Source: Streptococcus sp. | GTDB lineage: Bacteria; Bacillota; Bacilli; Lactobacillales; Streptococcaceae | DNA: 20,904 nucleotides | Direction: 5' to 3' | Assembly (NCBI GenBank): GCA_030825825.1 | Contig: JAPJPE010000008.1 | Span: 1-20,904, forward strand | In this document: positions 14,186 to 20,904 of the stretch, in pieces | How positions within the stretch are numbered: the first letter of the stretch is position 1 | Layout of the letters: every line of letters begins with the position of its first letter | Notes under the pieces: model-generated | What the model was told of the DNA's origin: nothing | The model's input: the letters and a program-made list of their open reading frames with translations, nothing else | Databases searched by the model: none | Made by a program: the position numbers and the translations under genes

Positions 14186-14214
14186 TACGCAAACGTTTTC
14201 GCAAAAATTGCGTA
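14186..14214 (+). promoter_or_regulatory. MalR/CcpA-like operator at the malQ transcription start
   Basis: The site contains GCAAACGTTTTCGC (14189-14202), identical to the core of the malX operator and in the same orientation relative to its promoter. It is nested within a larger inverted repeat, TACGCAA (14186-14192) and TTGCGTA (14208-14214). A repressor bound here would block initiation or early elongation. The assignment to MalR comes from the neighbouring malR gene and the known pneumococcal system. Confidence 0.72.
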
Positions 14215-14225
14215 AACTGAGTTGC

Positions 14226-14313
14226 GCCTGTTCGATTTTAACAAAGAGTAGAGCCGCTTGAGAGCTGGATACGACTCTGCAACGATACCCATACCGTGCA
14301 CCGAATCGCAGGC
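14226..14313 (+). ncRNA. Predicted structured element in the malQ leader
   Basis: GCCTG-tt-CGATT (14226-14237) can pair with AATCG-CAGGC (14304-14313), ten pairs with a two-base bulge, closing off an 88-base region. Inside, AGAGT (14245-14249) pairs with ACTCT (14274-14278), and CCGCT (14254-14258) pairs with AGC-t-GG (14263-14268) around a TGAG loop. CGAT at 14283-14286 could compete for the ATCG at 14305-14308, so two alternative folds are possible. No ATG-initiated leader peptide is seen. This matches no riboswitch that I can identify with confidence. Confidence 0.4.
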
Positions 14314-14342
14314 TTCAAAGAAATAAAAAGAGGTGGTAACCC

Positions 14343-15872
14343 ATGAAAAAACGTCAAAGTGGTGTTTTGATGCACATTTCTTCCCTTCCTGGACAATACG
14401 GAATCGGATCATTCGGACAATCAGCATATGATTTTGTTGATTTCCTCGTTCGGACCAAGCAACGTTACTGGCAAATCTTGCCGCTTGGTACAACCAGTTA
14501 TGGAGATTCTCCATACCAATCTTTCTCAGCTTTTGCTGGGAACACTCATTTTATTGATTTCGATCTTTTGATCGAACAAGGTTTGTTAACAGAAGCAGAC
14601 CTTAAAGGAGTGGACTTTGGTCAAGATCCTACTCAAGTGGATTATGCAAAGGTTTTCGAACAACGTCGTCCCTTGCTTGAAAAAGCAGTTGCGAATTTCT
14701 TAAAATCAAGTGATCAAAAAGAATTCCAAGAATTTTGTGAAGCCAATGCTTCTTGGTTGGAGCTCTTCGCAGAATACATGGCTATTAAAGAACACTTTGA
14801 TTTGAAAGCTTGGACAGAGTGGCCAGATGCAGCTATTCGTGCGCGTGAGCCAAAAGCTTTGGCTAAATACCGTGAAGAATTGGCTGATAAATTGACTTAC
14901 CATCGTGTGACTCAATTCTTCTTCTTCCAACAATGGTTGGCCTTGAAAGCTTATGCCAACGACCACCACATTGAAATTGTGGGAGATATGCCAATCTATG
15001 TAGCAGAAGATTCAAGCGACATGTGGGCTAATCCTCATCTCTTCAAAACAGATGAAAACGGAAAAGCAACTTGCATTGCAGGATGCCCGCCAGATGAGTT
15101 CTCAGCAACTGGTCAACTTTGGGGGAACCCAATCTATGACTGGGAAGCAATGGACAAAGATGGCTACCAATGGTGGATTGAACGCTTGCGTGAAAGCTTC
15201 AAGATCTATGACATCGTTCGGATCGACCACTTCCGTGGTTTCGAATCATACTGGGAAATCCCAGCTGGTTCTGAAACTGCCGCACCTGGTAAATGGGTCA
15301 AAGGTCCTGGCTACAAACTCTTTGCAGCAGTGAAGGAAGAACTCGGTGATTTGAACATCATCGCAGAGGACCTTGGCTTTATGACGGATGAAGTCATTGA
15401 GCTTCGCGAACGTACTGGCTTCCCAGGAATGAAGATTCTTCAATTCGCCTTCAATCCTGACGATGAAAGTATCGATAGCCCTCACTTGGCACCAAACAAC
15501 TCTGTGATGTACACTGGAACACATGATAACAACACAGTTCTTGGATGGTACCGCAATGAAATCGACGATCCAACTCGTGAGTACCTTGCTCGTTATACCA
15601 ACCGGAAAGAGTATGAATCTGTACCACATGCTATGCTTCGTACCGTCTTTGCTTCTGTCAGCTTCATGGCGATTGCTACGATGCAAGACTTGCTTGAGTT
15701 GGATGGTTCAGCTCGGATGAACTTCCCATCTACTCTTGGTGGTAACTGGTCATGGCGAATGACAGCGGATCAATTGACTCCAGCTGTCGAGCAAGAATTG
15801 CTTGATTTCACAACGATCTATCGTCGTGAAAACAAAGACTTGAAAAAAGAAGTTAAGAAAGCAGAAAAATAA
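14343..15872 (+). CDS. malQ: 4-alpha-glucanotransferase (amylomaltase)
   Basis: A 509-residue GH77 enzyme (called malM in pneumococci) that transfers glucan segments between maltodextrins, releasing glucose and making chains long enough for MalP. The N-terminus GVLMHISSLPGQYGIGSFG is typical of bacterial MalQ. Catalytic residues are D295 (VRIDHFRGF, nucleophile), E342 (IIAEDLG, acid/base) and D395 (TGTHDNNT). ATG 14343 has AGAGGTGG (14330-14337) upstream. It has its own promoter and long leader and is followed 43 bases later by malP, forming a two-gene operon that diverges from malX. It acts in the cytoplasm. Length is normal. Confidence 0.97.
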   Translation: MKKRQSGVLMHISSLPGQYGIGSFGQSAYDFVDFLVRTKQRYWQILPLGTTSYGDSPYQSFSAFAGNTHFIDFDLLIEQGLLTEADLKGVDFGQDPTQVDYAKVFEQRRPLLEKAVANFLKSSDQKEFQEFCEANASWLELFAEYMAIKEHFDLKAWTEWPDAAIRAREPKALAKYREELADKLTYHRVTQFFFFQQWLALKAYANDHHIEIVGDMPIYVAEDSSDMWANPHLFKTDENGKATCIAGCPPDEFSATGQLWGNPIYDWEAMDKDGYQWWIERLRESFKIYDIVRIDHFRGFESYWEIPAGSETAAPGKWVKGPGYKLFAAVKEELGDLNIIAEDLGFMTDEVIELRERTGFPGMKILQFAFNPDDESIDSPHLAPNNSVMYTGTHDNNTVLGWYRNEIDDPTREYLARYTNRKEYESVPHAMLRTVFASVSFMAIATMQDLLELDGSARMNFPSTLGGNWSWRMTADQLTPAVEQELLDFTTIYRRENKDLKKEVKKAEK

Positions 15873-15915
15873 TCTTTCCCTATTAAAATTGTTGAAACAA
15901 AGGAGACTTTAAAAC

Positions 15916-18174
15916 ATGGAATCATTACAAAAATATGTGATTGATCATCACCAAAAAACAATTGCAGAATGTTCAAATGAAGAATTGTACATTGCTTTGC
16001 TTAATTACACCAAGCAAGCAAGCGCTCAAAAGAAATTAAATACTGGTAAGAAAAAAGTTTACTATATCTCAGCTGAGTTCTTGATCGGTAAACTCTTGTC
16101 TAACAACTTGATCAACTTGGGTCTTTACGACGATGTTAAAAAAGAATTGTCAGATGCTGGTAAAGACTTGATCGAAGTCGAAGAAGTGGAATTGGAACCA
16201 TCACTTGGTAACGGTGGTTTGGGACGTTTGGCAGCCTGCTTTATCGACTCTATCTCAAGCCTTGGTTTGACAGGGGATGGGGTTGGTTTGAATTACCACT
16301 TTGGTTTGTTCCAACAAGTTCTTAAAAACAACCAACAAGAAACGATTCCAAATGCGTGGTTGACTGACCAAAGCTGGCTCGTTCGTTCAAGCCGTAGCTA
16401 CCAAGTGCCATTTGCACACTTCACATTGACTTCTACCCTTTATGATATCGATGTCCCTGGTTACAAGATTGATACCAAGAACCGTTTGCGTTTGTTCGAC
16501 TTGGATTCAGTTGATTCATCTATTATTGAAGATGGTATTAACTTTGACAAGACAGATATCGCTCGCAACTTGACCCTCTTCTTGTACCCAGATGATAGTA
16601 ACCGTCAAGGGGAATTGCTCCGTATCTTCCAACAATACTTCATGGTATCAAACGGTGCACAATTGATCATCGACGAAGCCATCGAAAAAGGAAGCAACTT
16701 GCATGACCTTGCTGACTATGCTGTTGTACAAATCAACGATACTCACCCATCAATGGTCATCCCTGAATTGATCCGTCTTTTGACAGAACGTGGTATTGGA
16801 ATGGATGAAGCCATCTCTATCGTTCGTAGCATGACGGCTTACACTAACCACACAATCCTTGCAGAAGCCCTTGAAAAATGGCCACTTGAATTCTTGCAAG
16901 AAGTGGTTCCTCACTTGGTTCCAATCATTGAAGAATTGGACCGCCGTGTTCGTGCTGAATACAAAGATCCAGCTGTTCAAATCATCGATGAGAATGATCG
17001 CGTACACATGGCACACATGGATATCCACTATGGATTTAGCGTAAACGGGGTAGCGGCACTTCACACAGAAATCTTGAAGAATTCTGAGTTGAAAGCCTTC
17101 TACGATATTTACCCTGAAAAATTCAACAACAAAACAAACGGTATCACATTCCGTCGTTGGCTTATGCATGCTAACCCAACCTTGTCACATTACTTGGATG
17201 ATATCCTCGGACGTGACTGGCACCATGACGCATCTAAATTGGAAGACCTTCTTTCTTATGAAGATAAAGATGCAGTCAAAGCAAAATTGGAAAACATCAA
17301 GTCTCACAACAAACGCAAATTGGCTCGTTTCTTGAAAGACCATCAAGGTGTGGAAATCAATCCAAATTCTATCTTTGATACCCAAATCAAACGTCTTCAC
17401 GAATACAAACGTCAACAAATGAACGCTTTGTATGTGATCCATAAATACTTGGACATCAAAGATGGAAATATCCCTGCTCGTCCAATCACTGTTCTCTTTG
17501 GTGGTAAAGCAGCTCCTGCCTACACCATTGCACAAGATATCATCCACTTGATCCTTTGCTTGTCTGAAGTGATTGCAAACGATCCAGCAGTAGCTCCACA
17601 CTTGCAAGTTGTTATGGTAGAAAACTACAACGTAACTGCTGCAAGCTACTTGATCCCAGCTAGCGATATTTCTGAGCAAATCTCTCTTGCTTCGAAAGAA
17701 GCTTCAGGTACTGGTAACATGAAATTCATGTTGAATGGTGCATTGACACTTGGTACGATGGATGGAGCCAACGTGGAAATCGCTGAATTGGTTGGACGTG
17801 ACAACATCTACATCTTCGGTGAAGATTCAGAAACTGTTATCGATCTTTATGCCAAATCAGCATACAAATCAGCAGATTTCTATGAACGTGAAGCCATCAA
17901 ACCATTGGTAGACTTCATCGTCAGCGATGCCGTTCTTGCAGTTGGGAACAAAGAACGTTTGACTCGTCTTCACAATGAATTGATCAACAAAGACTGGTTC
18001 ATGACTCTTCTTGACTTGGAAGACTATATTGTAACCAAAGAACGTATGTTGGCTGACTACGAAGACCGTGATGCATGGTTGGATCAAGTCATCGTTAACA
18101 TTGCGAAAGCAGGATTCTTCTCATCTGACCGTACGATCGCTCAGTACAACGAAGACATCTGGCATTTAAACTAA
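15916..18174 (+). CDS. malP: Maltodextrin/glycogen phosphorylase
   Basis: A 752-residue GT35 phosphorylase that cleaves alpha-1,4 glucans with phosphate, giving glucose-1-phosphate. The pyridoxal phosphate site is the family motif EASGTGNMKFMLNGAL with K603 as the expected Schiff-base lysine. Other signatures are EPSLGNGGLGRLAAC near residue 95 and DTQIKRLHEYKRQQMN around 490. It lacks the regulatory N-terminal extension of animal enzymes. AAAGGAGA (15899-15906) precedes ATG 15916 by nine bases. It is co-transcribed with malQ and ends at a clear terminator. Working with MalQ and the nearby pullulanase it converts imported dextrins to glucose-1-phosphate and glucose. Confidence 0.97.
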   Translation: MESLQKYVIDHHQKTIAECSNEELYIALLNYTKQASAQKKLNTGKKKVYYISAEFLIGKLLSNNLINLGLYDDVKKELSDAGKDLIEVEEVELEPSLGNGGLGRLAACFIDSISSLGLTGDGVGLNYHFGLFQQVLKNNQQETIPNAWLTDQSWLVRSSRSYQVPFAHFTLTSTLYDIDVPGYKIDTKNRLRLFDLDSVDSSIIEDGINFDKTDIARNLTLFLYPDDSNRQGELLRIFQQYFMVSNGAQLIIDEAIEKGSNLHDLADYAVVQINDTHPSMVIPELIRLLTERGIGMDEAISIVRSMTAYTNHTILAEALEKWPLEFLQEVVPHLVPIIEELDRRVRAEYKDPAVQIIDENDRVHMAHMDIHYGFSVNGVAALHTEILKNSELKAFYDIYPEKFNNKTNGITFRRWLMHANPTLSHYLDDILGRDWHHDASKLEDLLSYEDKDAVKAKLENIKSHNKRKLARFLKDHQGVEINPNSIFDTQIKRLHEYKRQQMNALYVIHKYLDIKDGNIPARPITVLFGGKAAPAYTIAQDIIHLILCLSEVIANDPAVAPHLQVVMVENYNVTAASYLIPASDISEQISLASKEASGTGNMKFMLNGALTLGTMDGANVEIAELVGRDNIYIFGEDSETVIDLYAKSAYKSADFYEREAIKPLVDFIVSDAVLAVGNKERLTRLHNELINKDWFMTLLDLEDYIVTKERMLADYEDRDAWLDQVIVNIAKAGFFSSDRTIAQYNEDIWHLN

Positions 18175-18187
18175 TCAGCTGATATTA

Positions 18188-18217
18188 GACCAAGGTTCTT
18201 AGAACCCTGGTCTTTTT
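18188..18217 (+). terminator. Intrinsic terminator of malQ-malP
   Basis: GACCA-a-GGTTC (18188-18198) pairs with GAACC-c-TGGTC (18202-18212) around a TTA loop, immediately followed by TTTTT. It lies 13 bases after the malP stop. Confidence 0.92.
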
Positions 18218-18421
18218 CATTTCTTTTTATTTGGGAAGAAAAAGGAAGGAATTTAAAGAATGGACACTTCTGTAAACAGTGTTGTTTTTTTGAATTTTTC
18301 CGATCCAGTGGGGAAAATATTACATAATTTTTTGTTTTGTAGGTCAAATCTAATCTATTGGTATAAAAAAATACTTCCCCTTAAAAAGCCTTTCGGTGAA
18401 ATTTATAAAAAGAGAAAGTGG

Positions 18422-18455
18422 CTTGAAAACCTTTGAAAATAAAGGTTTTTTCAAG
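18422..18455. repeat. AT-rich hairpin in the malP-adhesin intergenic region
   Basis: CTTGAAAACCTTT (18422-18434) and AAAGGTTTTTTCAAG (18441-18455) form 13 pairs with two extra T residues in the right arm. Transcribed rightward, the AAAACCTTT/AAAGGTTTT stem ends in six T residues, like a weak terminator. Outside this hairpin, the -10 element and the malP terminator, the 485-base region shows only AT-rich sequence without a coding frame that I can support. Confidence 0.5.
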
Positions 18456-18578
18456 TCTATTTATATATATTTTCAACCAAAAGATGGGGAAGGGTCTGAA
18501 GGTTTGGAAGTTCAAGTTGTTATATATTTAAAGTAAAATAAAAAATTAAATTAACAAATATTTAAAAATGGTTGATTG

Positions 18579-18587
18579 TGCTACAAT
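18579..18587 (+). promoter_or_regulatory. Extended -10 promoter of the adhesin gene
   Basis: TGCTACAAT matches the extended -10 form TG-N-TATAAT with one change. No good -35 box is seen. The start site would be near 18594, giving a leader of about 65 bases. That leader can form a short imperfect stem (CTGGTAG at 18596 with CTACAG at 18619) followed a few bases later by seven T residues, possibly an attenuator. Confidence 0.55.
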
Positions 18588-18659
18588 ATTATTAACTGGT
18601 AGTAGCATATTTTTGCCTCTACAGTGAGATTTTTTTAAACAAAAAGGAGAGTTTTGAAA

Positions 18660-20904
18660 ATGAAAAGCTATCGTGAACATGTTTCGAAGCAAGAAAAATT
18701 TTCAATTCGTAAGTTATCGGTCGGTGTTGTTTCATTGGCTATCGCTGGATTGGCTACTGTTAATACCTACGGAGCAGAAGTGAAAGCAGATGAGGCAACA
18801 GCGCCTGCAACTGAAGCGACTACTACGGATACAGCAACAAGCGATGCAGCTGTTGCAACAAGTTCTAAGTTGACATCTACAACTGTGATAGAAGGAAATA
18901 AAACAGTTACGACTACTTATGTAGAATCGCCAGAACTTGAAAAAGCCAAAGCTGATGCAGCTACAGAAGGTGTGACCGTTACAGAAGAAGCTGAAAAAGT
19001 CCAACCATCTATCGCAGCAGCAGAAGCAGATAACAAAGCCCAAACAGCTGAAATCAACACAGTCGTTGAAAACTACAAAAAGGCCAAAGCTGAGTATGAA
19101 GCAAAATTAGCTGAACAAAAGCAAGTAGAAGCTGAAAATGCTAAAGCAAAGGCTGACTACGATCAAGCTAATACAAAATACCAGAATGATTTATTAGCAT
19201 ATCAGACTCAAAAGGCTGAATATGAAAAAGCTAAAGCTTCTTATGAAGAATCCCAAAAAGCATATGAAGAAGCTTTAGCAGCATATAAAGCAGCTTCTAC
19301 TTCAACTTCAAGTAAAGACTCTGATGCCTATAAACTAGTTAAGGAGCAATACGAAGCTGCAAAAGCAACTTATGAAACTAGTAAAGCTAAATACGAAACA
19401 GATGCAGCAAAATATGCTGATAATGAGTTGAGTTTTGCGGATGCAACAGCGTCGTACAATACTGCAAAAACTTCTTATGACGCAGCACTTGCCCAGTATA
19501 ATGAAGCTAAAGTTCAATATGATAAGGAATTAGAATCATACGAATCTAAAAAAGCAGAGTTTGAAAAAAATAAACTTGCTCAAGCAGCTGCTGAGAAAAA
19601 ATTCGATCAACAAACTAAAGAATATACTACAGCTGAAAAACAATACCAACAAGATCTAGCAGCATATAATGAAGCTAAGACAGCATACGAAACTGCTCTA
19701 GAGGCTTATAACGCTGCGACATCTACTGGTGGGACAGATTCGGCGGAATATGCTGCGCTGAAAGCTAAATATGAAGCAGATAAATCAGCATATGAAACTG
19801 CAAAAGCAAAATATGATGTAGATGCTGAAAATTATAATGATAAGAAAACATCATATGAAACAGCCAAGGCTAGTTATGATTCAACTAAAACAGCATACGA
19901 TGTTGCAAAATCAAGTTATGATGTTGCAAAAGCTCAGTATGATTCAGAAGTGGCAAAATATAACAAAGCTACAGAAGAATATAATAAAGCTGTCTCAGAT
20001 TATCAAACAGCACAAGAACAATATGCAAAAGATAAATTAGCATATGATTCAGCTGCAACTTCTTATGGTAAAGCAAAAGATGAATACGATACAGTAGTAA
20101 ACAAATTTAAAAAATTCAAAGAAGAAATTAAAGCAATCTACAAAGATGCAAAAGTTGATATTGTAGAAAGTGATACGATTGTAGAAGATGAAGAAAAAGA
20201 AGTAGAAAAAGACAAAGACGGAAAACCTACTAAGGAACTTACTGACAAAGCTAAAGATTTAACAGCTGCAAAAAACTTATATAAAAATAATAAATCTCAG
20301 TATGAGGAAGATAAGAAAGCATTTGAGGAAGCAAAAGCTAAGTACGCTTCAAACGAAATTGAGTTTGTGGCTGTAAAAGCAGCATACGATAAAGCAAAAT
20401 CAAGTTATGATGCTGTGAATGAACAATATGCAAAACTTTATCAAGCGAAACTTGCAAGTTTTGAAACAGCTTTGGCTCAATACAAAGATGCTAAAGAAGC
20501 GTATGAAAAATATATGAATGACAATGGTTTCCAAGAACTGAAAGATGTTGAAACTGCTCAAGATTTGACCTTCCAACGTGAAGACGGTGCAACTCATACT
20601 ATCGACGGCATCAGTACTTACCTCACTCGAGATGCTCAAAAACGCTTGAATACAAGCAATGTGCACCAATATGATTCCAATAAATTGGAAGCTTCAGATA
20701 TTGTGGCGACTAGTCCTTGGGCCAATAATGAAACTGAGTACATTCAAGTGAAAGAAGGCGATAAATTTGTCGTTACTTATGATAACTTGAATCAGTCCAG
20801 CATGCGTGAAAATACGGATATGCATCCAATCAAACGTGTGATTTACCGTTATGAGATTTTAAGTCTTCCATCAAATGATGGCAAAGGGATTGCAGCAGTC
20901 AACG
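18660..20904 (+). CDS. YSIRK-type surface adhesin with Tyr/Ala coiled coil and GbpC/Spa-like domain (partial)
   Basis: The first 748 codons of a gene that runs off the right edge. Residues 1-43 are a long signal peptide with the YSIRK-type motif FSIRKLSVGVVS (14-25); cleavage is likely after VKA43. A Thr/Ala-rich stretch follows. Residues about 115-498 and 530-620 form alanine-rich coiled coil with Tyr or Phe every seven residues; a charged segment (VDIVESDTIVEDEEKE, 499 onward) interrupts it. From about 623 a globular domain begins, with VTYDNLNQSSM (705-715) and IKRVIYRY (724-731), like the GbpC/Spa V-region of antigen I/II and glucan-binding protein C. A wall anchor (LPXTG) is expected beyond the window but unseen. 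AAGGAGA at 18644-18650 supports the ATG at 18660. The coil-coding part looks more AT-rich than malQP. Confidence 0.88.
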   Translation, partial: MKSYREHVSKQEKFSIRKLSVGVVSLAIAGLATVNTYGAEVKADEATAPATEATTTDTATSDAAVATSSKLTSTTVIEGNKTVTTTYVESPELEKAKADAATEGVTVTEEAEKVQPSIAAAEADNKAQTAEINTVVENYKKAKAEYEAKLAEQKQVEAENAKAKADYDQANTKYQNDLLAYQTQKAEYEKAKASYEESQKAYEEALAAYKAASTSTSSKDSDAYKLVKEQYEAAKATYETSKAKYETDAAKYADNELSFADATASYNTAKTSYDAALAQYNEAKVQYDKELESYESKKAEFEKNKLAQAAAEKKFDQQTKEYTTAEKQYQQDLAAYNEAKTAYETALEAYNAATSTGGTDSAEYAALKAKYEADKSAYETAKAKYDVDAENYNDKKTSYETAKASYDSTKTAYDVAKSSYDVAKAQYDSEVAKYNKATEEYNKAVSDYQTAQEQYAKDKLAYDSAATSYGKAKDEYDTVVNKFKKFKEEIKAIYKDAKVDIVESDTIVEDEEKEVEKDKDGKPTKELTDKAKDLTAAKNLYKNNKSQYEEDKKAFEEAKAKYASNEIEFVAVKAAYDKAKSSYDAVNEQYAKLYQAKLASFETALAQYKDAKEAYEKYMNDNGFQELKDVETAQDLTFQREDGATHTIDGISTYLTRDAQKRLNTSNVHQYDSNKLEASDIVATSPWANNETEYIQVKEGDKFVVTYDNLNQSSMRENTDMHPIKRVIYRYEILSLPSNDGKGIAAVN
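19260..20105 (+). repeat. Two divergent 141-residue repeats in the adhesin coiled coil
   Basis: Residues 201-341 and 342-482 of the adhesin start alike (AYEEALAAYKAAS and AYETALEAYNAAT), then carry a Ser/Thr/Gly linker (STSTSSKDS and TSTGGTDS) and continue with similar YEAxK-type heptads. Similarity is best over the first half of each unit and fades later. The units resemble the alanine-rich A-region repeats of antigen I/II proteins but are longer than the usual 80-odd residues. Confidence 0.55.

Noticed and set aside
14240..14342. A T-box riboswitch before malQ
   Set aside because: Short resemblances to T-box stem I and to the GGTGGTACC element exist, but the spacing is too short, the T-box core has an extra base, no terminator follows, and malQ is not an amino-acid or tRNA-related gene.
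14098..14514. A 138-codon minus-strand open frame across the malQ leader and start
   Set aside because: It crosses the malQ promoter, operator and coding start, has no ribosome binding site or recognisable protein features, and appears to be a chance frame.
18259..18285. A possible insertion-sequence end (GGACACTTCTGTAAACAGTG) in the malP-adhesin gap
   Set aside because: I see no matching second end, no target duplication and no transposase remnant nearby.
18732..19043. Minus-strand open frames rich in Cys, Phe and Ser opposite the adhesin
   Set aside because: They are the complement of the alanine- and lysine-rich repeat codons (gca, gct, aaa, gaa), so the open frames and odd composition are a by-product of the repeats.

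Overview
This window looks like chromosomal DNA from an oral-type Streptococcus (mitis, sanguinis or parasanguinis-like). The reasons are a streptococcal dlt operon, the malX-malC-malD / malA-malR / malQ-malP maltodextrin gene set arranged as in the pneumococcal group, strong AAGGAG-type ribosome binding sites, low-to-moderate GC, and a large surface protein with a YSIRK-type signal peptide. I cannot name the species from the sequence alone.

Layout: (1) 1-2957, plus strand: the end of dltA followed by dltB, dltC and dltD, which D-alanylate teichoic acids. (2) 2958-3533: an intergenic region with a strong hairpin, a compact cluster of perfect DnaA boxes, and a small unrecognised two-helix membrane protein gene. 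(3) 3534-6305, plus strand: aspS and a YitT-family membrane protein. (4) 6305-6341: a long symmetric terminator shared by the two convergent transcripts. (5) 6335-13896, minus strand: malX-malC-malD (maltodextrin ABC importer without an ATPase gene), then malA-malR-pulA, which puts a cytoplasmic type I pullulanase directly behind the LacI-type regulator. (6) 13897-14342: a divergent control region with matching MalR/CcpA-like operators and a long, apparently structured malQ leader. (7) 14343-18174, plus strand: malQ and malP. (8) 18175-18659: an AT-rich intergenic region with a terminator, a second hairpin and an extended -10 promoter. (9) 18660 to the window end: the first 748 codons of a wall-type adhesin with a YSIRK signal, a very regular Tyr/Ala heptad coiled coil, and the start of a GbpC/Spa (antigen I/II V-region) domain.

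How the genes work together: MalX captures maltodextrins and MalC/MalD carry them in, probably powered by an ATPase encoded elsewhere. Inside the cell PulA removes alpha-1,6 branches, MalQ rearranges the chains and MalP releases glucose-1-phosphate. MalR would repress through the operators between malX and malQ.

I found no clear sign of a wholly new system. The most interesting unexplained features are the DnaA-box cluster far from any visible dnaA/dnaN, the structured malQ leader, the inverted repeat ending on the malQ -35 box, the hairpins between mal genes, and the strict seven-residue tyrosine ladder of the adhesin. No tRNA, rRNA, CRISPR array or complete mobile element was seen.
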